A stretch of 64,000 nucleotides of DNA from Noviherbaspirillum malthae (GTDB lineage: Bacteria > Pseudomonadota > Gammaproteobacteria > Burkholderiales > Burkholderiaceae_D), in assembly GCF_015352985.1 (NCBI RefSeq), contig NZ_JACYXF010000009.1, positions 62,001 through 126,000 of the forward strand, in the 5' to 3' direction. This document shows, piece after piece, positions 37,269-45,820 of this stretch (positions are counted from its first letter, which is position 1; every line of letters begins with the position of its first letter). The notes under the pieces were generated by a model. The model did no database searches and was not told the DNA's origin. It saw only the letters and a list, made by a program, of their open reading frames with translations. Position numbers and translations under genes: made by a program.

Positions 37269-37325
37269 ATGCACAAGACTTACGCCCCGGCCACTCGCAA
37301 GAACGCGGCATGCCTTATCCGATAA
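37269..37325 (+). CDS. Putative 18-residue leader peptide of the liv operon
   Basis: The short frame MHKTYAPATRKNAACLIR starts at an ATG with AGGAG eight bases upstream (37256-37259 region) and ends with TAA 18 bases before a strong terminator stem that itself precedes livH. This geometry is that of an attenuation leader peptide. The codons near its end include CTT (Leu), rare in this GC-rich genome, and ATC (Ile), but no run of branched-chain codons is seen. It may instead be a small ORF within a regulatory RNA. Neither translation nor function is known. Confidence 0.45.
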   Translation: MHKTYAPATRKNAACLIR

Positions 37326-37342
37326 ACACTGGGAATATCGAG

Positions 37343-37378
37343 CGGCACCCGAGAGGATCTCATCCGGGTGCCGTTTTT
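37343..37378 (+). terminator. Rho-independent terminator/attenuator upstream of livH
   Basis: A 9-bp stem CGGCACCCG (37343-37351) and CGGGTGCCG (37365-37373) is followed by TTTTT. It lies between the candidate liv promoter and livH, so it must be read through or bypassed for operon expression. Confidence 0.8.
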
Positions 37379-37469
37379 GTTATCTGAAAGGCCGTGCCGT
37401 ATCGCAGATGAAATATGGCAGTGATGTTGTAAAACGATTTGAACGTTCCTTATAGAGAGTAGGCAAACT

Positions 37470-38399
37470 ATGGATACCTTTATCCAACAAATCATCAATG
37501 GATTGGTGCTGGGCAGTATGTATGCGCTGGTCGCGCTTGGATACACGATGGTGTACGGCGTTCTCAACCTGATCAACTTCGCTCATGGCGACGTGCTGAT
37601 GATCGGGGCGATGGTCGGCATCACGATTCTCAAGATCGTGCAATCGGTCGCCCCCGACCTGCCGGGCATCGTCAAACTGGGCATCGCCATCATCGGTGCC
37701 ATCCCGGTTTGCATACTCGTGAACGTGATCATCGAACGGGTGGCCTACCGCCGCCTGCGCAACGCGCCGCGCCTGGCGCCGCTGATCACCGCGATCGGCG
37801 TATCGATCCTCCTGCAGACCTTCGCGATGATGATCTGGGGCCGTAACCCGATCCCGTTCCCGCAAGTGATGCCGGCCGAACCGTTCACCATCGGCGGCGC
37901 GCTGATTTCGCCGACTCAGGTCATGCTGCTCGTCCTGGCAACCGCCGCAATGCTTGCCCTGGTTCTCCTGGTCGAACGCACCCGGATGGGCCGCGCGATG
38001 CGGGCAACTGCGGAAAATCCGCGCGTCGCCGGCCTGATGGGCGTCGATTCCAACAAGGTCATCGTGATGACCTTCGCCATCGGCGCGGCACTGGCCGCGG
38101 TGGCCGGCGTGATGTGGGGCGCCAATTATGCGTCGGCGCAGTTCGCCATGGGCTTCGTTCCCGGCCTGAAAGCCTTCTCGGCTGCGGTTCTCGGCGGCAT
38201 CGGCAACATCTACGGCGCGATGGTGGGCGGCATTCTGCTCGGCATTATCGAGAGCCTCGGCGCCGGTTACATCGGCGACCTGACCGGCGGTTTCCTCGGC
38301 AGCCACTACCAGGACATCTTTGCATTCGTCGTGCTTATCATCGTACTCACACTGCGTCCGTCCGGCATCATGGGTGAACGCGTTGCGGATCGTGCCTAA
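37470..38399 (+). CDS. livH: Branched-chain amino acid ABC transporter permease LivH
   Basis: This 309-residue inner-membrane permease is one half of the LivHM channel for leucine, isoleucine and valine uptake. It begins MDTFIQQIINGLVLGSMYALVALGYTMVYGVLNLINFAHGD-like family sequence, has about eight helices and the cytoplasmic EAA-type contact region (GRAMRATAENPRVAGLMGVD). It is the first structural gene of livHMGF and sits behind the leader and terminator described at 37269-37378. A binding-protein gene is not part of this operon. Confidence 0.96.
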   Translation: MDTFIQQIINGLVLGSMYALVALGYTMVYGVLNLINFAHGDVLMIGAMVGITILKIVQSVAPDLPGIVKLGIAIIGAIPVCILVNVIIERVAYRRLRNAPRLAPLITAIGVSILLQTFAMMIWGRNPIPFPQVMPAEPFTIGGALISPTQVMLLVLATAAMLALVLLVERTRMGRAMRATAENPRVAGLMGVDSNKVIVMTFAIGAALAAVAGVMWGANYASAQFAMGFVPGLKAFSAAVLGGIGNIYGAMVGGILLGIIESLGAGYIGDLTGGFLGSHYQDIFAFVVLIIVLTLRPSGIMGERVADRA

Positions 38400-38416
38400 G
38401 CGTAAAGGAGAGATTC

Positions 38417-39637
<1,221 letters not shown>

Positions 39638-39646
39638 GGAAAAACA

Positions 39647-40417
39647 ATGAGCGAACAAGTCATTCTGAAGATTGCTGGCGTCAACAAGCGCTTTGGCGGC
39701 CTGCAGGCACTGTCGGACGTCAACATCAAGATCCTGAAGGGCCAGATCTACGGCCTGATCGGCCCCAACGGCGCCGGCAAGACCACGTTCTTCAACGTGA
39801 TCACCGGTCTGTACCAGGCTGATACCGGCACGTTCGAGCTGGACGGCAAGCCGTATTCGCCTTCCGCGCCGCATGAAGTGGCGAAGGCGGGCATCGCGCG
39901 CACCTTCCAGAACATCCGCCTGTTCGGCGAGATGTCGGCGCTCGAGAACGTCATGGTAGGGCGCCATGTGCGCACCAAGCAGGGCGTGTTCGGCGCGGTG
40001 TTCCACCACAAGGCAGCCCGCGAAGAGGAAGCCGGAATCCGCCAGCGCGCAATGGAACTGCTCGACTTCGTCGGCATCGCCAAGTTTGCGCACCGCACCG
40101 CAAGGCATCTGTCGTACGGTGACCAGCGCCGCCTGGAAATTGCCCGTGCACTGGCGACCGACCCGCAGCTGCTGGCGCTCGATGAACCGGCGGCCGGCAT
40201 GAATGCCACCGAAAAGCTGGCCCTGCGCGAACTGCTGGTCAAGATCAAGGCGGAAGGCAGGACCATCCTGCTGATCGAACATGATGTGAAACTGATGATG
40301 GGTCTCTGCGACCGCCTGACGGTGCTCGATTACGGCAAGCCGATTGCAGAAGGCTTGCCGGCCGAGGTGCAAAGCAACCCGGCTGTTATCGAGGCGTATC
40401 TGGGAGGAGGGCACTAA
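39647..40417 (+). CDS. livG: Branched-chain amino acid ABC transporter ATPase LivG
   Basis: This 256-residue ATPase has the complete set of motifs: Walker A GPNGAGKTT, Q-loop RTFQNIRLF, signature LSYGDQRR, Walker B LLALDEPAAGMN and the switch histidine IEHD. It energises LivHM together with LivF. The stop codon shares one base with the livF start, so translation is coupled. It is a clear paralogue of the partial copy at the window start. Confidence 0.97.
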   Translation: MSEQVILKIAGVNKRFGGLQALSDVNIKILKGQIYGLIGPNGAGKTTFFNVITGLYQADTGTFELDGKPYSPSAPHEVAKAGIARTFQNIRLFGEMSALENVMVGRHVRTKQGVFGAVFHHKAAREEEAGIRQRAMELLDFVGIAKFAHRTARHLSYGDQRRLEIARALATDPQLLALDEPAAGMNATEKLALRELLVKIKAEGRTILLIEHDVKLMMGLCDRLTVLDYGKPIAEGLPAEVQSNPAVIEAYLGGGH

Positions 40418-41142
40418 TGAACGAAAACATCCTGAAGGTCAGCGGCCTGAAGATTGCCTACGGCGGCATCCAGGCAGTCAAGGGCGTTGACCTCGAAGTC
40501 AACAAGGGTGAACTGGTCACGCTGATCGGCGCCAACGGCGCCGGCAAGACCACCACGCTCAAGGCCATTACCAATACCCTGCCGGGCTGCCGGGTCGAAG
40601 GCCAGATCCAGTATTCCGGCCAGCCGATCCAGGGCACGACCTCGTTTTCGCTGGTAAAGAAGAACCTGGCCATGGTGCCGGAAGGCCGCGGCGTGTTCAC
40701 CCGCATGACGATTCTCGAGAATCTGCTCATGGGCGCCTACATCCGCAATGACAAGGACGGCATCCAGGCGGATATCGACAAGTGGTTCGGAGTGTTCCCC
40801 CGCCTGAAGGAGCGTGCCAACCAGTTGGCGGGCACATTGTCCGGCGGCGAACAGCAGATGCTGGCCATGGCGCGCGCGCTGATGAGCCATCCGAAGCTGC
40901 TGCTGCTGGACGAGCCGTCGATGGGTCTGTCGCCGATCATGGTCGAGAAGATCTTTGAAGTCGTGCGCAACGTATCGGCGCAGGGCGTGACCATCCTCCT
41001 GGTGGAGCAGAACGCGAAACTGGCATTGCAGGCTGCACACCGCGGCTATGTGATGGAATCGGGCCTGATCACCATGAGCGGCAATGCCGGCGACATGCTC
41101 GACGATCCCAAGGTCAAGGCAGCCTATCTCGGCGAAGGCTGA
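40417..41142 (+). CDS. livF: Branched-chain amino acid ABC transporter ATPase LivF
   Basis: This 241-residue ATPase completes the operon. It has Walker A GANGAGKTT, Q-loop MVPEGRGVF, signature LSGGEQQ, Walker B LLLLDEPSMGL and switch region VEQN. It ends 42 bases before a 16-bp terminator stem, closing livHMGF. Compared with the copy at 540-1241 it is of similar length but clearly distinct in sequence. Confidence 0.97.
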   Translation: MNENILKVSGLKIAYGGIQAVKGVDLEVNKGELVTLIGANGAGKTTTLKAITNTLPGCRVEGQIQYSGQPIQGTTSFSLVKKNLAMVPEGRGVFTRMTILENLLMGAYIRNDKDGIQADIDKWFGVFPRLKERANQLAGTLSGGEQQMLAMARALMSHPKLLLLDEPSMGLSPIMVEKIFEVVRNVSAQGVTILLVEQNAKLALQAAHRGYVMESGLITMSGNAGDMLDDPKVKAAYLGEG

Positions 41143-41184
41143 CCGAGCCGGAGCCAAGCGAAAGCCTTTCGGATTTCGCATATC

Positions 41185-41227
41185 GAAAACCGCCTTGCCG
41201 GCATTGTCGGCAAGGCGGTTTTCATTT
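41185..41227 (+). terminator. Rho-independent terminator of livHMGF
   Basis: A perfect 16-bp stem (GAAAACCGCCTTGCCG, 41185-41200, with its complement at 41208-41223) with a 7-nt loop. The pairing A/T ends make it usable from both strands. Confidence 0.9.
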
Positions 41228-41429
41228 GCGGGGCATGCTTCGGGCGAGGCAAATACCTGCCAAGCCAATCATTGGCATAGGTGGCATAATTTAAGGCCGT
41301 TTCATATTGCTATCTTTTCGGCGCAATGGCGCAGGCAGGTTTGCAGGAAAATCTGCGCCGGGCTGCGGTGAAACCGTTCATGCCCCATAAGCCCGGACAA
41401 GAGACCAAAAACCCCTTAGGAGACCGATA

Positions 41430-42125
41430 ATGCAGTTCGTGATTCCCCAACCCGCCGTTGCCGCCGTACCCGTCGCAGGCAGCGATGCCGTCTTTCCCGT
41501 GCATCGCATCTATTGCGTCGGCCGCAACTACGTCGAGCATGCAAAGGAAATGGGCGGCACAGGCAGGGAAGCGCCTTTCTTCTTCATGAAACCGGCCGAT
41601 GCGGTATTGCCGGTACTGCCGGGCACGACCGGTGAAATGCCTTACCCCAGCATGACCAGCGATCTGCATCATGAGATCGAGCTTGTCGTTGCGATCGGTA
41701 AAGGCGGCAGGAACATTGCCGCTGCCGATGCGAAGCAGCACATCTGGGGCTATGCCGTCGGTCTCGACATGACTCGCCGCGACCTGCAGGGCGAAGCCAA
41801 GAAGACCGGCCGCCCATGGTCGACCGGCAAGGGCTTCGATCATTCCGCGCCGATCGGCCCCATCGTTCCCGCCGCACAGGCCGGCGATGTCGAAAAGGCG
41901 AAGATCAGTCTGCAGGTCAACGGCGCCGCGCGCCAGAACAGCAGCATCGAGAAGCTGATCTGGAATATCGGCGAAACGATCGAACACCTGTCGAAATACT
42001 TCGTGCTGCAGCCCGGCGATCTCATCTTCACCGGCACGCCGGAAGGCGTGGCCGCGGTGAAGCAGGGCGATCTTCTCGAGGGTGCGATCAACGGCATCGG
42101 CGAGCTCAAGGTCAAGGTCGTCTGA
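41430..42125 (+). CDS. Fumarylacetoacetate hydrolase family protein (fumarylpyruvate hydrolase-like)
   Basis: This 231-residue enzyme of the FAH family is of the short type that includes fumarylpyruvate hydrolase (NagK) and acylpyruvases. It has the conserved YCVGRNYVEHAKEMG, the metal-ligand block DLHHEIELVVAIGKGG with the E-x-E pattern, and the C-terminal PGDLIFTGTPEGVA. The next gene is a zeta-class GST that fits maleylpyruvate isomerase, so the pair would convert maleylpyruvate to fumarate and pyruvate, the end of the gentisate pathway. Gentisate dioxygenase is not in the window. AGGAGA precedes the ATG. Confidence 0.88.
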   Translation: MQFVIPQPAVAAVPVAGSDAVFPVHRIYCVGRNYVEHAKEMGGTGREAPFFFMKPADAVLPVLPGTTGEMPYPSMTSDLHHEIELVVAIGKGGRNIAAADAKQHIWGYAVGLDMTRRDLQGEAKKTGRPWSTGKGFDHSAPIGPIVPAAQAGDVEKAKISLQVNGAARQNSSIEKLIWNIGETIEHLSKYFVLQPGDLIFTGTPEGVAAVKQGDLLEGAINGIGELKVKVV

Positions 42126-42175
42126 ACGCGTGAGAGCTTGGTCGGCTTTGTGCGCACGGGCGCCGGGAGGGCAGC

Positions 42176-42832
42176 ATGCAGCTCTATAGTTACTTTCGCA
42201 GTTCCGCATCCTACCGGGTGCGGATCGCACTGAACCTGAAAGGTCTCGCCTTCGAGACCGTGCCGGTGCATCTGCTCAGGAGCGGCGGAGAGCAGCTGAC
42301 GCCCGAATTCCGCAGGCTCAATGCCGACGGACTCGTGCCGGTGCTGATCGACGATAACGGCGAGCAGCCGGCTGCGCTCACCCAGTCGCTCGCCATCATC
42401 GAGTACCTGGAAGAAATGCATCCTTCGCCAGCACTCTTGCCTGACAACCCGGGCGATCGGGCCCATGTGCGCAGCCTTGCCCTGTCGATCGCCTGCGATA
42501 TTCATCCACTGAACAATCTGCGCGTGCTGCGTTATCTGGTGCGCAACCTGAAAGTCGGCGAGGAAGACAAGAACGGCTGGTATCGCCATTGGTGCGAGCA
42601 GGGCCTCGCTGCATTGGAGCGTACCCTGGCAAACGATGCGCGTACCGGACGATTCTGCTTCGGCAACACGCCGGGTCTCGCCGATTGCTGCCTCGTGCCG
42701 CAGATCGCGAATGCGCAGCGGCTCGACTGCGATCTGTCCAACATGCCGACCATCATGCGCATCAATGACGCTTGCCAGGCCCTCGATGCATTTGCCGATG
42801 CGGCTCCGGCAAAACAGCCTGACGCGGAATAG
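42176..42832 (+). CDS. maiA: Maleylacetoacetate/maleylpyruvate isomerase (zeta-class GST)
   Basis: This 218-residue glutathione-dependent isomerase has the zeta-class signature SSASYRVRIALNLKG (residues 9-23) in the thioredoxin-like domain and the cis-trans isomerase features of the C-terminal helical domain (NGWYRHWCEQGLAALE). It converts maleylacetoacetate or maleylpyruvate to the fumaryl isomer. Its 50-base distance from the FAH-family gene points to joint expression; whether the substrate derives from tyrosine or gentisate is open. Its last codons are followed directly by a 7-bp tandem repeat. Confidence 0.9.
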   Translation: MQLYSYFRSSASYRVRIALNLKGLAFETVPVHLLRSGGEQLTPEFRRLNADGLVPVLIDDNGEQPAALTQSLAIIEYLEEMHPSPALLPDNPGDRAHVRSLALSIACDIHPLNNLRVLRYLVRNLKVGEEDKNGWYRHWCEQGLAALERTLANDARTGRFCFGNTPGLADCCLVPQIANAQRLDCDLSNMPTIMRINDACQALDAFADAAPAKQPDAE

Positions 42833-42839
42833 GCAATCA

Positions 42840-42908
42840 ATGGCAAATGGCAAATGGCAAATGGCAAATGGCAAATGGCAAATGGCAAATGGCAAATGGC
42901 AAATGGCA
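42840..42908. repeat. Heptanucleotide tandem repeat (ATGGCAA), about 10 copies
   Basis: Nine perfect copies of ATGGCAA and a tenth partial copy run without interruption from 42840 to 42908. The unit is not a multiple of three. It lies between the maiA stop (42832) and the 3' end of the small minus-strand gene at 42943. Slipped-strand changes in copy number are expected; no gene is put in or out of frame by it in the present annotation. Confidence 0.95.
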
Positions 42909-42942
42909 GAGGCTGGCGGAGCGCGGCTCCGCCTCCGCGAAA

Positions 42943-43245
42943 TCAGCGTCCGCCGCTCACTGAGCGCTTGGCTTCAGCCAGGTCGTTCTGCAGATTGGAG
43001 CGCGCTTCCTTCATGCATCCGCTGCGCTCGCCGCTTTGCATCTTCCTGCATTCGGCAAGCGCTTCCTGGTAGGCCGCATTCGCCTCTTTCCTGGAAGTCT
43101 GGTATTGCGCCTGCGGAGTCTTGTCTTCAATGAGCTGCCTGGACTCGGCGCGGCTCATTGCATCGGTTGCGGCGTGTGTCGGCAGGAATGGCAGGCTGCC
43201 GGCAATCAACATCAAGCCTGCGATGCGTTTCATGATCGATTGCAT
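42943..43245 (-). CDS. Small exported hypothetical protein
   Basis: This 100-residue protein has a signal peptide (MKRIAGLMLIAGSLPFLPTHA, cleavage before ATDAMS) and a charged, probably helical mature part with two cysteines (LAECRKMQSGERSGCMKEA) that may form a disulphide, ending with NLQNDLAEAKRSVSGGR. AAGGAGA before the ATG at 43245 decides the start. Similar short Cys-containing exported helical proteins occur in Burkholderiales, without known role. The 7-bp tandem repeat lies just past its stop. Confidence 0.82.
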   Translation of the reverse strand: MQSIMKRIAGLMLIAGSLPFLPTHAATDAMSRAESRQLIEDKTPQAQYQTSRKEANAAYQEALAECRKMQSGERSGCMKEARSNLQNDLAEAKRSVSGGR

Positions 43246-43429
43246 GGCGATCTCCTTTATGCGGACTTCCTGCGAAATCAAATGAAAGGCGCAGCACCGC
43301 AACAGGCATGCAATGTCGACAGCAGCCTGCCGCGGCAAGTATTGCACTTGCCTTTCGATTGTCTGCATGAAATTTAATCAGTAGAGAAAAGTTCTTGCAG
43401 ATCAGGGACATAGCCTGACCATCCCATGC

Positions 43430-43464
43430 TTATCCACAGGATTGGCCACAAGGGCTGTGGGCAA
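43430..43464. promoter_or_regulatory. DnaA-box-like cluster (site B)
   Basis: TTATCCACA (43430) and TTGGCCACA (43442) are 12 bp apart in direct orientation, and TGTGGGCAA (43456) is the inverted form of TTGCCCACA. The same TTATCCACAGGAT and 12-bp interval occur at site A (15849-15881). It lies in the 298-bp gap between two small minus-strand genes, which otherwise shows no gene. Confidence 0.45.
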
Positions 43465-43543
43465 ACGAATCAAGTCAGGTTGCCTCTACCCGGCATGGCC
43501 GGCCGGTCGAGTTCTGACCTGGTATCAGCCGAGTGAATCCGCT

Positions 43544-43717
43544 TCAGGGAAGCGACGGAGGAATAATCAGTTTTCCCAGCAAGCTCCTTCGCATGGCCAT
43601 TTCCGACATGGCTTGTACCGACTCGTCGCTGCCATCCGCTTCGCCAAGCGGATTCTGGCCAGGGAGATTTTCTTCATCGCCATTGCTGGGCAACACGTCG
43701 TTGTTAAGACTGGACAT
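43544..43717 (-). CDS. Possible small acidic hypothetical protein
   Basis: This 57-residue frame encodes an acidic N-terminal half (SSLNNDVLPSNGDEENLPGQ) and a more hydrophobic end (MRRSLLGKLIIPPSLP). Composition and codon use look coding rather than random, and it sits in an otherwise empty stretch. The ribosome binding site is weak (AGAGAT before the ATG), and other frames overlap, so it is tentative. No family is recognised and no membrane segment or signal is seen. Confidence 0.4.
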   Translation of the reverse strand: MSSLNNDVLPSNGDEENLPGQNPLGEADGSDESVQAMSEMAMRRSLLGKLIIPPSLP

Positions 43718-43900
43718 GGGTATCTCTGGTGGGTAGGTGTAATGGGAACCATCGTACCGCTGTAATCACTCATTAATGTTGAGATTGCTCATTCGCGTCC
43801 GGCTCTGTAAAGCGCCTGATCGCCGGCATGTGAAAGCGCAACGACAGCAGCCATCCTTGATGCTTGAATGATTCAGATAATAAGACCCGGGAGGAAGCAT

Positions 43901-44008
43901 ATGCTGGCAGCACTGGTTTCCCTGATTGCAATGGTAGGCGGCGCCCTTGTCATTACCGCCTGTCTTGATGCACTGCTGCAGCTCGAAGACTGCAAAAACG
44001 AAGAATGA
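43901..44008 (+). CDS. Putative 35-residue membrane microprotein
   Basis: This very short frame has a strong ribosome binding site (GGGAGG, seven bases before ATG). It encodes one hydrophobic helix (residues 2-26, LAALVSLIAMVGGALVIT) followed by LLQLEDCKNEE. The combination of good translation start, single membrane helix and charged tail is typical of real bacterial membrane microproteins. No homologue is known to me. It lies upstream of the DUF3135-like gene on the same strand. Confidence 0.55.
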   Translation: MLAALVSLIAMVGGALVITACLDALLQLEDCKNEE

Positions 44009-44138
44009 TTTTGACTTCACAGAGCCATTTGAGCAGACACAGCAATATCGGCTTTATTGATTGATTGACCACAAGGGCCGAAGGTGATGGCGGGTTATAC
44101 ATGTCATATAGACAACGCTGGACCACACAGGAGCCGAA

Positions 44139-44456
44139 ATGAGCGTCACCATGCCCGATTTTGATACCCTGGTTTCCCTTCACAAACAGGACCCGGAAGC
44201 GCTTGAAACCTTCCGCCGTCATCTGCTGAGGGAGGCCGTCGATTCCGCACCGCCCGCCCATCGTCCCGCACTTGAAAAACTGCTGGAACGAATCGAAACG
44301 GCACGCAGTTCCGCAGCCAGTCCCATCGAAGCGGCAAGCATTGCCTTCCACATGATGCGCGATTCGGTCAACGAACTCCACGCCACATGGGACCAGGCCA
44401 TGCAGGAACTCGCGCAGCTGCAGACTTCCCTGCTCATCGAGCGCCTGCGACGTTAA
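44139..44456 (+). CDS. DUF3135-family hypothetical protein
   Basis: This 105-residue helical cytoplasmic protein starts MPDFDTLVSLHKQDPEALETFRR after a short lead, a pattern that matches the DUF3135 family of small proteobacterial proteins of unknown function. The C-terminal half (FHMMRDSVNELHATWDQAM) fits the rest of the family. AGGAG precedes the ATG. It ends 24 bases before the MgtC-like gene, so the two are probably co-transcribed; no functional link is known. Confidence 0.85.
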   Translation: MSVTMPDFDTLVSLHKQDPEALETFRRHLLREAVDSAPPAHRPALEKLLERIETARSSAASPIEAASIAFHMMRDSVNELHATWDQAMQELAQLQTSLLIERLRR

Positions 44457-44480
44457 AGACTTCAGCATGCTCCAGGATTG

Positions 44481-44945
44481 ATGGAAGAGGTCTGGCAAAC
44501 AATCCGGTCGGAATTCTCCGATCTGCCCGATATCGCGGAAGTGACGCGCGTGCTCACGCGGATGCTGGTTGCCATTCTCCTTGGCGCGGCAATAGGCATG
44601 GAACGGGAACTGAGAGGAACAGGGGCGGGGCTGCGCACGCATATGCTGGTTGCGCTGGGCGCAGCGTTGTTCGTCCTCGTTCCTCTGCAGGCCGGCATGG
44701 AAGTCGCCGATCTCAGCCGCGTGCTGCAGGGCCTGATTTCGGGTATCGGCTTTCTTGGTGCCGGCGCCATCATCAAGCTCTCGCATGAGCACGAGATTCG
44801 CGGGTTGACGACGGCCGCGACCGTCTGGCTGACGGCGGCAATCGGCGTCGCGGCAGGCATGGGGCGCGAGCTGACGGCCGTCCTCAGCACGCTGCTGGCC
44901 TTGTGCATATTGGCCCTGTCGTACGGCAGGAAGCAGGATCATTAA
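44481..44945 (+). CDS. MgtC/SapB family membrane protein
   Basis: This 154-residue protein matches the N-terminal membrane domain of MgtC/SapB proteins, with four to five helices and the motif LLGAAIGMERELRGTGAGLRTHMLVALGAALF-type family start and GIGFLGAGAIIK. It lacks the soluble C-terminal ACT-like domain of virulence-associated MgtC, so it is the short, widespread form whose function is unclear. I used the ATG at 44481 (the TTG at 44478 is directly before it). Confidence 0.9.
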   Translation: MEEVWQTIRSEFSDLPDIAEVTRVLTRMLVAILLGAAIGMERELRGTGAGLRTHMLVALGAALFVLVPLQAGMEVADLSRVLQGLISGIGFLGAGAIIKLSHEHEIRGLTTAATVWLTAAIGVAAGMGRELTAVLSTLLALCILALSYGRKQDH

Positions 44946-45051
44946 TTCCGATGCGGGGGTTTAAATCAGGCCGCCTGCATCCGCTCGAAGAGAGCAATGC
45001 CGTAGTGCGTGTTTGGATGAAGCGAAATTCGCAGAATAACCCTGCAAAAGG

Positions 45052-45077
45052 AAAAACCGGCGCTTGGCCGGCTTTTT
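45052..45077 (+). terminator. Rho-independent terminator after MgtC-like gene
   Basis: CCGGC-GCTTG-GCCGG stem (45057-45071) with A-run before and CTTTTT after; 106 bases past the stop. Confidence 0.65.
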
Positions 45078-45240
45078 ACATAGATGGGAAACCCCTTTCG
45101 CATCTACGCAGGAAATTGGTGCTGGAATGTTTCAGAACCCCCAGCTCGGGTGCAAACGGCTTCTTCCTCTGAGGTCTGCTCATATGGAAAAGCCCGAGTG
45201 ACATCATAGTAGTTGGGGAAAGTTACGCCGAGATGACGCG

Positions 45241-45270
45241 GCAAAAGAAAAAACCGGCGCTCGCCGGTTT
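45241..45270 (-). terminator. Rho-independent terminator downstream of ssrA
   Basis: AAACCGGC-GCTC-GCCGGTTT hairpin (45251-45270); on the minus strand it is followed by TTTCTTTTG. It is the first clear terminator after the 3' end of ssrA. Confidence 0.7.
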
Positions 45271-45393
45271 GTTTGCTGGAATTGAAATAGGGTCGCCGCA
45301 CAGGTTACAAACAGAATGCGAACAAGAGCGAGCGGTCGATACCTTCAAAAGGTCACAAACAAGGACCGCTCATCCTTGATTGGCTTGTAATTT

Positions 45394-45770
45394 TGGTGGA
45401 GACGGCGGGAATCGAACCCGCGTCCAGAAGCCCTCTACAGACAGTTCTACATACTTAGTGCAGCCTACTGGTTTTGACCCTGCCAACGCGGACGCACGCG
45501 CTTCAACAAGGCGAGTCACCTATTTTTAACGTTACGCCAAGTGACCCGACGCAACGCGATTCCTTGTGAATGACTCTACCGCTGTTGCCAGCCCGCCCCA
45601 AGGACAAGACGGTGTAGAGCTAGAAAGTTATTAAGTTCCTAGAGGATTACGCTGCGAGAGCGTAAGTTTCATCGTTTGCATTTAAGCATTTCCGGTTGGA
45701 TTTACGAGGTGACCAGCCCTCGGTATGCCCTGCGCTGCTTTGTAACCCCTGTCGAAACCAGGTCGTCCCC
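45394..45770 (-). ncRNA. ssrA: tmRNA (transfer-messenger RNA)
   Basis: tmRNA rescues stalled ribosomes by acting first as alanyl-tRNA and then as a short mRNA. On the minus strand the 5' end GGGGACGACCTGG (from 45770) pairs with the 3' end CGTCTCC-ACCA, the CCA being encoded at 45394-45396; the T-arm reads GGGTTCGATTCCC. The tag-coding frame starts with the resume codon GCA and reads ANDETYALAA then TAA (around 45664-45694). Length is 377 nt, in one piece rather than permuted. SmpB is not in the window. Confidence 0.97.
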
Positions 45771-45820
45771 AAAACAGAACTGCTATTGTACTTCACAAGA
45801 TGGGGAATGCAGGGATGAAT

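Larger units (their letters stand above)
44946..45393. other. 448-bp gap with two terminators, no gene seen
   Basis: The gap holds the terminator after the MgtC-like gene (45052-45077), the likely ssrA terminator (45241-45270) and, closer to ssrA, an 8-bp pair GAGCGGTC/GACCGCTC around 45328-45371. A 65-codon minus frame at 45104-45301 starts upstream of the ssrA terminator and runs through it; I do not accept it. Confidence 0.55.

Noticed and set aside
42840..42908. CRISPR-like or coding repeat
   Set aside because: The unit is only 7 bp without spacers, so it is a simple tandem repeat; the translated repeats in either strand are by-products.
45104..45301. 65-codon minus-strand frame downstream of ssrA
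   Set aside because: It runs through the ssrA terminator hairpin, and no ribosome binding site or family similarity is seen.
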